DNA of 64,000 nucleotides from NCBI RefSeq assembly GCF_006438845.1, contig NZ_RCZJ01000002.1:1-64000 (forward strand), in the 5' to 3' direction. Under the pieces are notes generated by a model. That model saw only the letters and a program-made list of their open reading frames with translations, made no database searches and was not told the origin of the DNA. Within the stretch, counting starts at the first letter, position 1. The number at the start of each line of letters is the position of its first letter. This DNA comes from Variovorax ginsengisoli (GTDB lineage Bacteria; Pseudomonadota; Gammaproteobacteria; Burkholderiales; Burkholderiaceae_C). The translations under genes and the position numbers were made by a program. Positions 35,502 through 44,279 of the stretch are shown here, piece by piece.

Positions 35502-36917
35502 TCAGAGCGAGTAGTACATGTCGAACTCGGCCGGGTGCGTGGCCATGCGCAGGCGCGTGACTTCCTGCATCTTGAGTTCGATGTAGGCATCGATGTACGA
35601 ATCGGTGAACACGCCGCCTTTGGTCAGGAACGCACGGTCCTTGTCCAGATGCTCCAGCGCCTGGTCGAGGCTGTGGCAAACGGTCGGGATCAGCGCGTCT
35701 TCTTCCGGCGGGAGGTGGTACAGGTCCTTCGTGGCGGCTTCGCCCGGATCGATCTTGTTCTCGACGCCGTCGAGGCCGGCCATCAGCAGCGCGGCGAAAC
35801 CGAGGTACGGGTTCATCAGCGGATCGGGGAAGCGCGCTTCGACGCGACGGCCCTTCGGGTTGGCCACGAATGGGATGCGAATCGAGGCCGAACGGTTCTT
35901 GGCCGAGTAGGCCAGTTTCACCGGGGCTTCGAAACCGGGCACCAGGCGCTTGTAGCTGTTGGTGCCGGGGTTCGTGATGGCGTTCAGCGCACGGGCATGC
36001 TTGATGATGCCGCCGATGTAGTGCAGCGCGAATTCCGACAGGCCCGCGTAGCCGTCACCGGCGAACAGGTTCTTGCCGTCTTTCCAGACCGACTGGTGCA
36101 CGTGCATGCCCGAGCCGTTGTCGCCGACGATGGGCTTGGGCATGAAGGTGGCGGTCTTGCCGTAGGCGTGGGCCACGTTGTGGATCACGTACTTCTGAAG
36201 CTGGACCCAGTCGGCGCGCTGGACCAGCGTGCTGAACTTGGTGCCGAGTTCCATCTGGCCGGCGTTGGCCACTTCGTGGTGATGCACTTCGACCGGGATG
36301 CCGAGGGCTTCGAGCACCAGGCACATTTCCGAGCGCATGTCCTGGAAGCTGTCGACCGGGGGCACCGGGAAGTAGCCACCCTTGACGGCCGGGCGGTGGC
36401 CCGTGTTGCCGTGCTCGTATTCCTTGTCGGTGTTCCAGGACGCTTCTTCGGAGTCGATCTTGACGAAGCAGCCCGACATGTCGTTCTTCCAACGCACGCC
36501 GTCGAACACGAAGAATTCGGGTTCCGGTCCGAAGTAGGCGGTGTCGCCCAGGCCGGAAGCTTTCATGTAAGCCTCGGCGCGCTTGGCGAGCGAACGCGGG
36601 TCGCGCTCGTAGGCCTTGCCATCGGCGGGGTCGATCACGTCGCAGGTCAGGATCAGCGTCGTCTCTTCGAAGAAGGGATCGATGTTGGCCGTGTTCGGGT
36701 CGGGCATGAGCTGCATGTCCGAGGCTTCGATGCCCTTCCAGCCGGCGATGGACGAGCCGTCGAACGCATGGCCCGAGGTGAACTTGTCTTCGTCGAAGGC
36801 CGAGACCGGCACGGTGACGTGCTGTTCTTTCCCGCGGGTGTCGGTGAAGCGAAAGTCGATGAACTTGACCTCGTTTTCCTTGACGAGCTTCAGTACATCG
36901 GCGACGGTCTTTGCCAT
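35502..36917 (-). CDS. glnA: Glutamine synthetase type I
   Basis: A 471-residue GSI enzyme that makes glutamine from glutamate, ammonia and ATP. Visible signatures are the N-terminal [16 protein letters not shown], the metal-site region [21 protein letters not shown] in the active site, [27 protein letters not shown] and the adenylylation tyrosine in [10 protein letters not shown] near residue 400. The adenylylation site indicates GSI-beta, controlled by GlnE. It is preceded by a close sigma-54 promoter match and lies upstream of ntrBC, so nitrogen control at both transcript and enzyme level is expected. Confidence 0.98.
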   Translation of the reverse strand: MAKTVADVLKLVKENEVKFIDFRFTDTRGKEQHVTVPVSAFDEDKFTSGHAFDGSSIAGWKGIEASDMQLMPDPNTANIDPFFEETTLILTCDVIDPADGKAYERDPRSLAKRAEAYMKASGLGDTAYFGPEPEFFVFDGVRWKNDMSGCFVKIDSEEASWNTDKEYEHGNTGHRPAVKGGYFPVPPVDSFQDMRSEMCLVLEALGIPVEVHHHEVANAGQMELGTKFSTLVQRADWVQLQKYVIHNVAHAYGKTATFMPKPIVGDNGSGMHVHQSVWKDGKNLFAGDGYAGLSEFALHYIGGIIKHARALNAITNPGTNSYKRLVPGFEAPVKLAYSAKNRSASIRIPFVANPKGRRVEARFPDPLMNPYLGFAALLMAGLDGVENKIDPGEAATKDLYHLPPEEDALIPTVCHSLDQALEHLDKDRAFLTKGGVFTDSYIDAYIELKMQEVTRLRMATHPAEFDMYYSL

Positions 36918-36964
36918 CAGTTTCTCCTGGTTGGAAGGGTGGTTAGAAATACGTGTTCAGGGAA

Positions 36965-36980
36965 TGCAGGTTCTGTGCCA
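36965..36980 (-). promoter_or_regulatory. Sigma-54 promoter of glnA
   Basis: On the minus strand TGGCACAGAACCTGCA matches the -24/-12 consensus TGGCACG-N4-TTGCA with exact GG-to-GC spacing and two changes. The -12 element is about 49 nt before the glnA ATG, leaving a leader of about 37 nt. The gene order with ntrBC supports it strongly. Confidence 0.8.
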
Positions 36981-37039
36981 TTGAAGTGCGCTGTCGGCCG
37001 GGCGTCCGACCACCGCATGCCCCTTAAGAGCGTCAAAAA

Positions 37040-37056
37040 TACACCGTTATGGTGCG
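37040..37056. promoter_or_regulatory. Probable NtrC-binding site upstream of glnA
   Basis: TACACCGTTATGGTGCG fits the NtrC dyad TGCACCA-N3-TGGTGCA at most positions. It lies about 80 bp upstream of the sigma-54 promoter, a usual enhancer distance. A further half-site CGCACCA is at 37068-37074. Both lie next to or within the end of the neighbouring gene. Confidence 0.5.
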
Positions 37057-37063
37057 TTATCCA

Positions 37064-37864
37064 TCAGCGCACCAATTCTGGACCCAGGCGCGCGTCAAAA
37101 CCGTGCAGACCCTCCAGCAGCTGTTGATATGCCGCTTCGATCTGTTCAGCGTCTCCTTTGACACCCAACTCGATGTGACGGCCGTGCTGGGGATGATCGA
37201 CGCTCGGCAGGCTGAAGACCTTGACGCCCGCATGCGCGAGTTCGATCGCCTGCATCAACGGCGTCAGCGTTGCCTCCATCGCACCGTACACGATCACGGA
37301 TTTCTCGACCGTGTGCCCGTGCCCGAACAGGGCCGCATACCGCGCGTCGAGCACCGCTTCGATCATCGGCCAGGCCATCACCGGGAAGCCGGGGACGAAG
37401 TGCACGTCGGCCACGCTGAAGCCGGGAATCTTGTTGTACGGATTGCGAATGATGGTCGCGCCTTCCGGAAACACGCCCATGTTCAACCGGTGGATGTTGT
37501 CGGCGCGGTCGGGCTCGTAGGCGGTGCCCTGCTCACGCGCCGTGTCCTGCATCCGCTCGCGGATCAGCAGTTCGGCCTCTGGATGCAGCGCCAGCGCGAC
37601 GCCCAGCGCCGCGGCCGCGCACTGGCGCGTGTGATCGTCCGGCGTCGCGCCGATGCCGCCGGTGGAGAAGACGATGTCGCCCGAGGCGAAGGCACGAGCG
37701 AGCGCCGCGGTGATGCGCTCGGGCACGTCGCCCACGTACTCTGCCCAGGCAAGTTGCAAGCCGCGTGCGGCCAGCAGTTCGATCACCTTGGGCATGTGCT
37801 TGTCCAGGCGCTTGCCCGACAGGATTTCGTCGCCGACGACGATCAGACCGAATTGGCGTTTCAT
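37064..37864 (-). CDS. Molybdopterin-binding (MoCF, CinA N-terminal-like) domain protein
   Basis: A 266-residue protein with the MoCF fold found in MoeA, MogA and the N-terminal half of CinA: GLIVVGDEILSGKRLDKHMP at residues 6-25, DIVFSTGGIGATPDDHTRQC at about 63-82, then VHFVPGFPVMAW. No CinA nicotinamide-nucleotide deamidase domain follows, so this is the single-domain form. Its exact role is not known; members are often annotated as competence/damage-inducible or molybdopterin-binding proteins. The ATG at 37864 lies 10 bp after the EI24 gene, probably one transcript. Confidence 0.85.
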   Translation of the reverse strand: MKRQFGLIVVGDEILSGKRLDKHMPKVIELLAARGLQLAWAEYVGDVPERITAALARAFASGDIVFSTGGIGATPDDHTRQCAAAALGVALALHPEAELLIRERMQDTAREQGTAYEPDRADNIHRLNMGVFPEGATIIRNPYNKIPGFSVADVHFVPGFPVMAWPMIEAVLDARYAALFGHGHTVEKSVIVYGAMEATLTPLMQAIELAHAGVKVFSLPSVDHPQHGRHIELGVKGDAEQIEAAYQQLLEGLHGFDARLGPELVR

Positions 37865-37874
37865 GGCAGGTCCG

Positions 37875-38768
37875 TCAGGAAGGAGGGAGAGAAGGTGTGC
37901 CGAGCGCAGGGACAGCGGGATCTGCCGCGGCCAACGCCGCGGCGTCCGGCGCAGCACCCAACGCGGCCGCGGCCCGCTGCGCGCGCAACTGGGCCAGCGC
38001 ATCGAGCGCGTAGTGCGAGAACCACAAGGCGGAAAAGGCGAAGACGAGCGTGTAGATCCAGATCGCCAGCGGCACCAGCACGAAGAAGGCGGCGGCGAAC
38101 AGCAACCCGGACGCCCAGACGATGCTCGGCGCCGCCCCGAGGTAGCCGCACAGCACGCCGATCGCCAGCAGCGGCAGCCGATGCGTGCGAAGCACGGTCG
38201 CGCGCTCTTCGGGGCTCGCATGCTCGGCCAGCGCGTCGAAGCTCATGACGCGGTAGGTCAGCCAGCCCCAGATCAGCGGCGGCAAGATAAGCACCAGCGG
38301 CGGGATCAGCCACAGCGGCATCGACACCACCAGCGCGACCAGCGCCAGCAAGGTCAGGCCGAGCGAGCGCGCCACGCTGCCGATGAAAGAAGCGCCCTTC
38401 TTCTGCTCGAGTGCGGGAAAGCGCCGCTCGGCGACCAGCCGCGTGAGCGGCGGCGCCATCAGGCCGGCGACGATGAGCAGCGACACGAGCACGATCAGCG
38501 GCGTCGCTGCGAACACCACCACCAGGGGCGCCAGCAGCGCCGGCACATCGCTCGAGAACAGTCCGCCGATCCAGCCCCAGAAGCTGGAGAGCAGCGGCCA
38601 GGCATCGAGCGCCTCGCGCATCCAGGCGACGCTGGCCTCCCAGTAGAGGTAGCCGAAAGCCGCCGCCAGAACCACCATCAGGGCCAAGGGCATCAGCGAC
38701 AGCACGATCACCCGCGGACGCATGCAGTAGGCGACGGCACGCCAGAAGGAGTCGAGAAGAAGTCGCAT
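37875..38768 (-). CDS. EI24-domain integral membrane protein
   Basis: A 297-residue membrane protein with the EI24/CysZ-like pattern: an N-terminal SFWRAVAYCMRPRVIVLSL, several long hydrophobic segments, the RLVAERRFPALEQ loop, and the LIWGWLTYRVMSFDAL motif near residue 170 that is typical of this family in Betaproteobacteria. The last 30 residues are alanine/proline-rich and probably cytoplasmic. The family includes sulfate-transport-related CysZ, but distant members have no known role. It is followed by the MoCF-domain gene after 10 bp. Confidence 0.8.
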   Translation of the reverse strand: MRLLLDSFWRAVAYCMRPRVIVLSLMPLALMVVLAAAFGYLYWEASVAWMREALDAWPLLSSFWGWIGGLFSSDVPALLAPLVVVFAATPLIVLVSLLIVAGLMAPPLTRLVAERRFPALEQKKGASFIGSVARSLGLTLLALVALVVSMPLWLIPPLVLILPPLIWGWLTYRVMSFDALAEHASPEERATVLRTHRLPLLAIGVLCGYLGAAPSIVWASGLLFAAAFFVLVPLAIWIYTLVFAFSALWFSHYALDALAQLRAQRAAAALGAAPDAAALAAADPAVPALGTPSLPPS

Positions 38769-38816
38769 GGGGTGCCGAGGATAACGCCGCGGCGGCGCCC
38801 TTCCCGAAGCGAGGTG

Positions 38817-39788
38817 TCAGCCGCGGCCTACCAGCCGTTGCAGACCCCGCCACTGTTGCGACCAGAAGCCGCGGCCGTAGTCGCGCAGCCGGCCTTGGGC
38901 ATCGGGCTCGACCTGGTCGCGGATGCCGGTCGGGTCGTAGCGCGGCGCGAAGTTGACGGTGCGGAACAGCATGTCCCACCACGGAAGCAGGACACCGAAG
39001 TTGTGGCCGCCGAGCGTCTGTGGCCCCGCCGACTCGTGCCCGATTCCGATGCTGTGGTGCACCCGGTGAAACCGCGGGCTGACCCACAACCGCTCCCCGA
39101 TGGCGCCGAAGCCGAGCCGCAGGTTGGCGTGCTGCAGGCTTTCACTGAGCTGCGTGAAGGCCACGATGGCGATGAACTGCCCCGGCGCGACACCGATGAG
39201 CTGGGCCACGAGCACGATGATCGTGTCGTGGATCACGTCGTCGAGCAGGTGGTTGCGGTTGTCGCTCCACATCGTCATCTGGCGCTGCGAGTGGTGCAGC
39301 GAATGCAGGCCCCACCACCAGTCGAAGCGGTGCTGGCCGCGATGGATCAGGTACTCGACGAAATCCAGCACCACCAGGTACATCGCCAACGCGACCCAGG
39401 GCACGTCGGTGACGCCCGGCCAGAGTTCGTCGAGGTGCAGCGTGCCCCAGCCGGCACCGCGCAGCAGACCCAGGCCATCGTCGAACAGCGGCTGCAACGC
39501 GAAGAACATGACCAGCCTGAACAGCCCGAGCCGATGGATGAGCGTGTACACCACGTCGGTGCGGATGGCGCGCCGGTCGACCACCGGCTCGGCCGGTCGC
39601 CAACGCTGCAGCGGGCCAATGATGGCGATCAGCAGCGCAATCTGGATCAGCCCGACCAGCAACCAGCCGGTGGCGTCGAACGCGTCTTCGACCCAGCCGC
39701 CCAGGCCCACGGCGTAGACCAGCGGCTGCACGGCGCTCTCGAACAACCACTGCTGGCAGTTAGCGAAGAGGTCACTGAGCCAGGTCAT
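38817..39788 (-). CDS. Sterol desaturase / fatty acid hydroxylase family protein
   Basis: A 323-residue integral membrane di-iron enzyme of the fatty acid hydroxylase superfamily. The histidine clusters are visible in order: HRGQH, HSLHH (both within about 20 residues near position 155-175), and HRVHH near 240, with GHNFG later. Membrane segments lie before the first cluster (LLVGLIQIALLIAIIGPL). These enzymes hydroxylate or desaturate lipids using O2; the bacterial substrates are mostly unknown. The gene lies between the EI24 gene and the deacetylase in one direction. Confidence 0.9.
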   Translation of the reverse strand: MTWLSDLFANCQQWLFESAVQPLVYAVGLGGWVEDAFDATGWLLVGLIQIALLIAIIGPLQRWRPAEPVVDRRAIRTDVVYTLIHRLGLFRLVMFFALQPLFDDGLGLLRGAGWGTLHLDELWPGVTDVPWVALAMYLVVLDFVEYLIHRGQHRFDWWWGLHSLHHSQRQMTMWSDNRNHLLDDVIHDTIIVLVAQLIGVAPGQFIAIVAFTQLSESLQHANLRLGFGAIGERLWVSPRFHRVHHSIGIGHESAGPQTLGGHNFGVLLPWWDMLFRTVNFAPRYDPTGIRDQVEPDAQGRLRDYGRGFWSQQWRGLQRLVGRG

Positions 39789-39809
39789 CGCGTTTCGCTC
39801 ACGGTCAGC

Positions 39810-40622
39810 TCAAGGATGCGCGGCGATCCAGGCGCTGTACGCCGGATGCCGTCGCAGGGTCTCGAAGCAGAAGCCCTTGGCCTTCAGTCCGACGATCAGC
39901 GGCTCCAGCACCGTGGGTGCCCACGGGTCCTTGCGCGACCAGATGCCCAGATGGGCCAGCAGGATGTCGCCAGGCCGGATCTTGTCGAGCGCCTGGGCGA
40001 GCAGCTTGTCGTTGGGAAAAGTCTCGCTCGGCAGTTCGTCGCCAAGGAAACCCGCCGGCGCCCAGCCGACATGGGCGTAGCCGCAAGCCTGGGCGGCCGC
40101 CAGCAGCTTCGGCGAGGTCTTGCCGCCCGGCGCACGGAACAGCGGCAAGGGCTTCTTGCCGGTGACATGCGCGATGCGGTCGCTCGCCTTGGCGATGTTC
40201 TCGCAGTACTTGGCGGCGCTCCAGGTGAACTCGCGTCCCGCGAAGGCACCGGCCGACGGCCGAATGCGGAACTGCGGCTCGATGCCGCGCACGTCGCCGC
40301 GCCAGTACGCGTGGTCGTAGGTGTGCGAGGCGAATTCGTGGCCCTCGGCCGCCCTCGCCTTCCACCACGGTGCCCACTGGTTGTCCAGACTGTCGCCGTC
40401 GGTGAGGGTACGTTCGGCAGCCACGAAGAAAGTGACGCGCACGTCCTGCCGTTTCAACACGTCGGCGACCAGCGGCGCGACGCCCATGTGGCCGGTATCG
40501 AAGGTGAGGTAAAGCGGCTTCTCGCACTTCGCTTGCGCCAGCGCGCTGCCCGCCATGCAGAGGCCGAGGCCGAGCAGCCCTGCAACGAGGCGGCGGCGCG
40601 CCAGCCCGTCAGCGTTTTGCAT
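39810..40622 (-). CDS. Exported polysaccharide deacetylase (NodB-homology) family protein
   Basis: A 270-residue protein with a signal sequence (RRRLVAGLLGLGLCMAGSALAQA) and a carbohydrate esterase 4 fold. The catalytic aspartate motif is LTFDTGHMG (TFDDG in most relatives; here the second Asp is Thr), the metal-binding histidines are in ASHTYDH, and the later FRAPGGKTSP motif matches the usual RxPxG. DILLAHLGIW matches the final histidine motif. Because of the D-to-T change in motif 1, activity should be tested. The ATG at 40622 overlaps the end of the beta-propeller gene, so they are coupled. Confidence 0.87.
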   Translation of the reverse strand: MQNADGLARRRLVAGLLGLGLCMAGSALAQAKCEKPLYLTFDTGHMGVAPLVADVLKRQDVRVTFFVAAERTLTDGDSLDNQWAPWWKARAAEGHEFASHTYDHAYWRGDVRGIEPQFRIRPSAGAFAGREFTWSAAKYCENIAKASDRIAHVTGKKPLPLFRAPGGKTSPKLLAAAQACGYAHVGWAPAGFLGDELPSETFPNDKLLAQALDKIRPGDILLAHLGIWSRKDPWAPTVLEPLIVGLKAKGFCFETLRRHPAYSAWIAAHP

Positions 40623-41685
40623 GGTCGAGCGTCCACACCCCATGCGGCGACCGCCCGACGTTGACCTGCCGCACCACCTTCCGGCTCGCCAGGTCGATCA
40701 CGCTGAGCTTCTTGGCCCAGCGCGAGGTCACGTACAGGCTCTTGCCGTCGGCCGAGATATCCATGCAATCGGGTCCGCCGGGAACCGCATAGCTTTCGAT
40801 CACCTGCAGGGTCTTCAAGTCGATGCGGCTGATCGTGTTGGCAACGCGGTTGCTCACGAACACGCTCAAGCCGTCGCCGGCGACGCGGAACGCATGCGCG
40901 CCCTTGCCCGTCGGGATCTTGCCGATCGCGCGCGGCTGCGGGCCAGCCACGTCGAACACCTGCACGCCGTCGCTGCCGGTCAGGCCGACCAGCAGCGTGC
41001 GGTCGCCATGGACGCCGAAGATGTCGGCGGGCATCGGCCCGGTGGCCGTGCGCCACCGCACCGCCTGCGTCGCGAGGTCGACGGCGATCAGCTCGTCGCT
41101 GTCCTGCATCGTCACGTAAGCCACGGTGCTGGTCGCGTCGATCCAGATGTGGCTCGGCGTCTTTCCAGTGGCAATGCGCTTGGCGAGCTTGAGCTCCTTG
41201 CCGTCCCAGCGATAGATGTCCACATGGTTGAGGCGGTTGGCCGCCGTGACGAACCACTTCATGTCGCGCGAGAACTGCAGCTGGTACGGATCGATGATGC
41301 CGTAGACCACGCGCTGGACCTCGCCACTGCGCGGATTCAGGAAGGTCAGCGAATCCCCTGCCGAATTGGCCACGATCACCGAACGCTCGTCCGGCGTCAT
41401 GTAGATGTGATGCGGCTCCTTGCCTGTCGGAATGCGCTGCTTTTCCGTCCAGCTGACCGGGTCGATCACGCTGACCGTGGCGTCGAGCGAATTGAGGACG
41501 AAGAGCGGTGCGGGTTCGGCCGCCAGGGTGGGCGCGGCGTGCACCGCGCAGGCCAAGAAAAAGGCCGCAAGGCGGCCGGTCGGGGGGACTGGAAATCGCA
41601 AGGGAAGCTTCCGTGACAGCAGGTCGGAAGATAACGTACGAGCCTTGCGGCCGGCTGACCTGGGGCGGCGTGAAAACGACGCCAT
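40609..41685 (-). CDS. Exported YVTN-type beta-propeller protein
   Basis: A protein of about 358 residues from the ATG at 41685, with a hydrophobic export segment (GRLAAFFLACAVHAAPTLAAEP) unusually far from that start, so a later TTG start near 41600 is possible. The mature part consists of repeated blades of the type LFVLNSLDATVSVID, VIVANSAGDSLTFLN and LYVTSRWAKKLSVID, each about 42 residues: the YVTN/40-residue surface-layer-like propeller. Such proteins bind partners or cofactors in the periplasm; enzymatic function is not implied. It overlaps the polysaccharide deacetylase, suggesting joint work on an extracellular polymer. Confidence 0.83.
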   Translation of the reverse strand: MASFSRRPRSAGRKARTLSSDLLSRKLPLRFPVPPTGRLAAFFLACAVHAAPTLAAEPAPLFVLNSLDATVSVIDPVSWTEKQRIPTGKEPHHIYMTPDERSVIVANSAGDSLTFLNPRSGEVQRVVYGIIDPYQLQFSRDMKWFVTAANRLNHVDIYRWDGKELKLAKRIATGKTPSHIWIDATSTVAYVTMQDSDELIAVDLATQAVRWRTATGPMPADIFGVHGDRTLLVGLTGSDGVQVFDVAGPQPRAIGKIPTGKGAHAFRVAGDGLSVFVSNRVANTISRIDLKTLQVIESYAVPGGPDCMDISADGKSLYVTSRWAKKLSVIDLASRKVVRQVNVGRSPHGVWTLDHAKR

Positions 41686-41705
41686 CGCGGCAATCGGTCC
41701 GCCTT

Positions 41706-42437
41706 TCAGCGGGCCTTGCGCAAAGTCTCGACCTCGTCGGCGCCCAACCAGCGCCACTGCCCGGGCGCCAGTGAATCCGGCAGTTCCAGCGAGCCGATGC
41801 GCGAGCGGTGCAGCCCCTCCACCCGGTTGCCTACGGCAGCCACCATGCGCTTGACCTGGTGGTACTTGCCCTCGGTGAGGGTCAGCCGCAGATGCAGCGG
41901 CCCGACCGCTTCACAGGCCGCGGCGCGCACCGGCTTCGGGTCGTCGTCGAGCACCACGCCGTCGAGCAGCTTCTGCACCTGGGCATCGTCGAGCGGATGC
42001 TTGACCGTGGCCTCGTACACCTTGGGCACATGGTGCTTGGGCGAGCCCATTCGGTGGATGAACTGGCCGTCATCGGTCAGCAGCAGCAGGCCGGTCGTGT
42101 CCTGGTCGAGCCGGCCAATCGCCTGCACGCCCTGTACCGCGCCTTTGTTCGGCCGCAGGCGCAGCGGTGAAGGCAGCAGCGTGTAGATGCTTGGCCAGGT
42201 CGAAGGCTTCTGCGAGCATTCGGTGCCGGCCGGCTTGTTCAGCAGCACGTACGCCTTCTCGTGGTATTCCCAGGCCGTGCCCTGCACGCTGAAGGGAAGG
42301 CCTTCGGACACGGGGATGTCCATGCCGGCCTCTGTCACTTGCGCGCCGTTGACCGTGACGAAGCCCTGCTGAATAAGGCCGGCGCAGACGCGCCGCGTGC
42401 CGAAGCCCTGGCTGTAGAGGATGTCCTGGAGATGCAT
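41706..42437 (-). CDS. rsuA: 16S rRNA pseudouridine synthase, RsuA family
   Basis: A 243-residue protein with an N-terminal S4 RNA-binding domain (DILYSQGFGTRRVCAGLIQQGFVTVNG) and the pseudouridine synthase domain with YVLLNKPAGTECS, the catalytic aspartate motif GRLDQDTTGLLLLTDDG, KVYEATV and EGKYHQVKRM. RsuA modifies U516 of 16S rRNA. I start at the ATG at 42437, where S4 homology begins; the ORF continues 34 alanine/serine-rich codons upstream and would overlap the end of ggt. The next gene follows after about 20 bp. Confidence 0.9.
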   Translation of the reverse strand: MHLQDILYSQGFGTRRVCAGLIQQGFVTVNGAQVTEAGMDIPVSEGLPFSVQGTAWEYHEKAYVLLNKPAGTECSQKPSTWPSIYTLLPSPLRLRPNKGAVQGVQAIGRLDQDTTGLLLLTDDGQFIHRMGSPKHHVPKVYEATVKHPLDDAQVQKLLDGVVLDDDPKPVRAAACEAVGPLHLRLTLTEGKYHQVKRMVAAVGNRVEGLHRSRIGSLELPDSLAPGQWRWLGADEVETLRKAR

Positions 42438-42492
42438 GAAGTGGGTTGCGGCCGACGTCGAGGCGGCCGCCGCAGAGGCGTTGAAGAAAGGC

Positions 42493-44232
42493 TCAGTGGC
42501 CGAGTGCCAGGCCGGTGTTGCGACGCGGGTCGTTGGCACCGTAGAAGCGGTTGTTGCCCACCGGCTTGCCGCCCAGCGACGGCGCGCCGACGATGATCGC
42601 AGCCAGGTGGTTGGCCGGCTGCGGCACGCCCAGGTTGTGGCCCATGTCGATCAGCAGCTTGCGCGTATCGGGCGAGATGGCGTAAGCCTCGACGTTGGTG
42701 ACGTCGGGCAGCCATTGCTGGTGAAAGCGCGGTGCGTCGACGGCTTCCTGAACGTTCATGCCGTAGTCGACCACGTTCAGGATGGTGTGCAGCACCGCCG
42801 TGATGATGCGGCTGCCGCCCGGCGTGCCGACGACGAATACCGGCTTGCCGTCCTTGCTGACGATGGTCGGGCTCATCGAGCTCAGCGGACGCTTTCCGGG
42901 GGCGATGGCGTTGGCCTCGCCCTGCACCAGCCCGTAGAGATTCGGCACGCCGACCTTCGCGGTGAAATCGTCCATCTCGTTGTTCAGCAGCACGCCCGTT
43001 TTCGCTGCCGTGACCTTGGCGCCGAACCAGTCGTTGAGGGTGTAAGTCACCGACACGGCATTGCCCCATTGGTCCGTGATCGAATAGTGCGTGGTGTTGC
43101 TGCCCTCATGCGGTGCCACGCCGGGCTTGATGTCCTTCGACACGCCGGCCTTGGCCGGGTCGATCACGCCGCGGATCTTCTCGGCATAGCCCTTGTCCAA
43201 CAGGCGGTCGAGCGGGTTCTTCACGAAGTCGGGGTCGCCGAGGTAGCTGTTGCGGTCGACGTACGCATGACGCATCGCCTCGATCTGGTAGTGCACCGAC
43301 TGGGCCGAGCGAAAGCCCAGGTCTTTCAGCGGATAGCCTTCGAGGATATTGAGCATTTCGCAGATCACCACCCCGCCCGAACTTGGCGGCGGCGCAGAGA
43401 TCACGCGGTAGCCGCGGTAATCGCACTCCACCGGTGCCAGTTCGCGCGTGCTGTACTGGTCAAGGTCGGCCTGCGTGATGATGCCCTTGCCAGCCTGGCT
43501 GGCCGCGACGATCGCCTGACCGACCCAGCCCTTGTAGAAGCCGTCGGTCCCTTGCTGGCTGACGGCACGCAGCGTCTTGGCGAGGTCCTTCTGCACCAGC
43601 GTTTGGCCAACGGCGAACGGCTCGCCCTTGTTCAGGAAGATGGCGCCCGAAACGGCATCTTTCTTGAAGTCGTTGGTCGACGTCGTCAGCATGTCGACGT
43701 CGCCCTGCTCGAGCACAAAGCCCTTGTCGGCCAACGCGATGGAAGGTGCGAGCAGCGCCGCCCGTTTCATCGTGCCGTATTTCTCCCGCGCGTACTCCAT
43801 GCCCGACACCGTGCCTGGTACACCGACCGCCAAGTGCCCGTTGGTGCTCAGGCCCTTCACGACATTGCCGTCCTTGTCGAGGTACATGTTGGCCGTGGCA
43901 GCCAGCGGTGCCTTTTCGCGGAAGTCGAGGAAAGTCTTGCGGCCGTCGGCCAGTTGGACCGTCATGAAACCACCGCCGCCCAAATTGCCGGCAGCCGGAT
44001 ACACCACCGCGAGCGCGTAGCCCACCGCCACGGCCGAATCGATGGCGTTGCCGCCGCGCCGAAGCACGTCGACGCCCACCTTCGTCGCCAGATGCTGCGC
44101 ACTCACGACCATGCCGTTCGGCGCGGCCACCGGGGCCTGCGACGCCGCTTGGGCGGACGACAGGGCCGCAGCGGTCAGCACGGCCACCCCCGCGACTTGC
44201 CACTTTGTGGCTCCGAGCAATCGATTTCTCAT
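42493..44232 (-). CDS. ggt: Gamma-glutamyltransferase
   Basis: A 579-residue periplasmic enzyme that hydrolyses or transfers the gamma-glutamyl group of glutathione and related peptides. A signal peptide (MRNRLLGATKWQVAGVAVLTAAAL) is followed by VSAQHLATKVGVDVLRRGGNAIDSAVAVG. Autocleavage and the new N-terminal nucleophile are at the threonine in GSNTTHYSITDQWGNAVS (about residue 382). GKRPLSSMSPTIV and GTPGGSRIITAV complete the small-subunit signature. GGAGAC before the ATG at 44232 supports the start. It produces glutamate near a nitrogen-regulation block, though no direct link is shown. Confidence 0.96.
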   Translation of the reverse strand: MRNRLLGATKWQVAGVAVLTAAALSSAQAASQAPVAAPNGMVVSAQHLATKVGVDVLRRGGNAIDSAVAVGYALAVVYPAAGNLGGGGFMTVQLADGRKTFLDFREKAPLAATANMYLDKDGNVVKGLSTNGHLAVGVPGTVSGMEYAREKYGTMKRAALLAPSIALADKGFVLEQGDVDMLTTSTNDFKKDAVSGAIFLNKGEPFAVGQTLVQKDLAKTLRAVSQQGTDGFYKGWVGQAIVAASQAGKGIITQADLDQYSTRELAPVECDYRGYRVISAPPPSSGGVVICEMLNILEGYPLKDLGFRSAQSVHYQIEAMRHAYVDRNSYLGDPDFVKNPLDRLLDKGYAEKIRGVIDPAKAGVSKDIKPGVAPHEGSNTTHYSITDQWGNAVSVTYTLNDWFGAKVTAAKTGVLLNNEMDDFTAKVGVPNLYGLVQGEANAIAPGKRPLSSMSPTIVSKDGKPVFVVGTPGGSRIITAVLHTILNVVDYGMNVQEAVDAPRFHQQWLPDVTNVEAYAISPDTRKLLIDMGHNLGVPQPANHLAAIIVGAPSLGGKPVGNNRFYGANDPRRNTGLALGH

Positions 44233-44279
44233 CTTTTTGTCTCCTGCGTTGAAATCCGGTGCGCCTTGCCGCTGACGCC

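Noticed and set aside
35358..37127. A 589-codon plus-strand open frame opposite glnA
   Set aside because: glnA is unmistakable; this frame is its mirror.
37653..40664. A 1003-codon plus-strand open frame
   Set aside because: It runs antisense to four well-supported minus-strand genes, is extremely rich in Arg, Gln and His, and has no domain. It is a by-product of GC-rich codon use.
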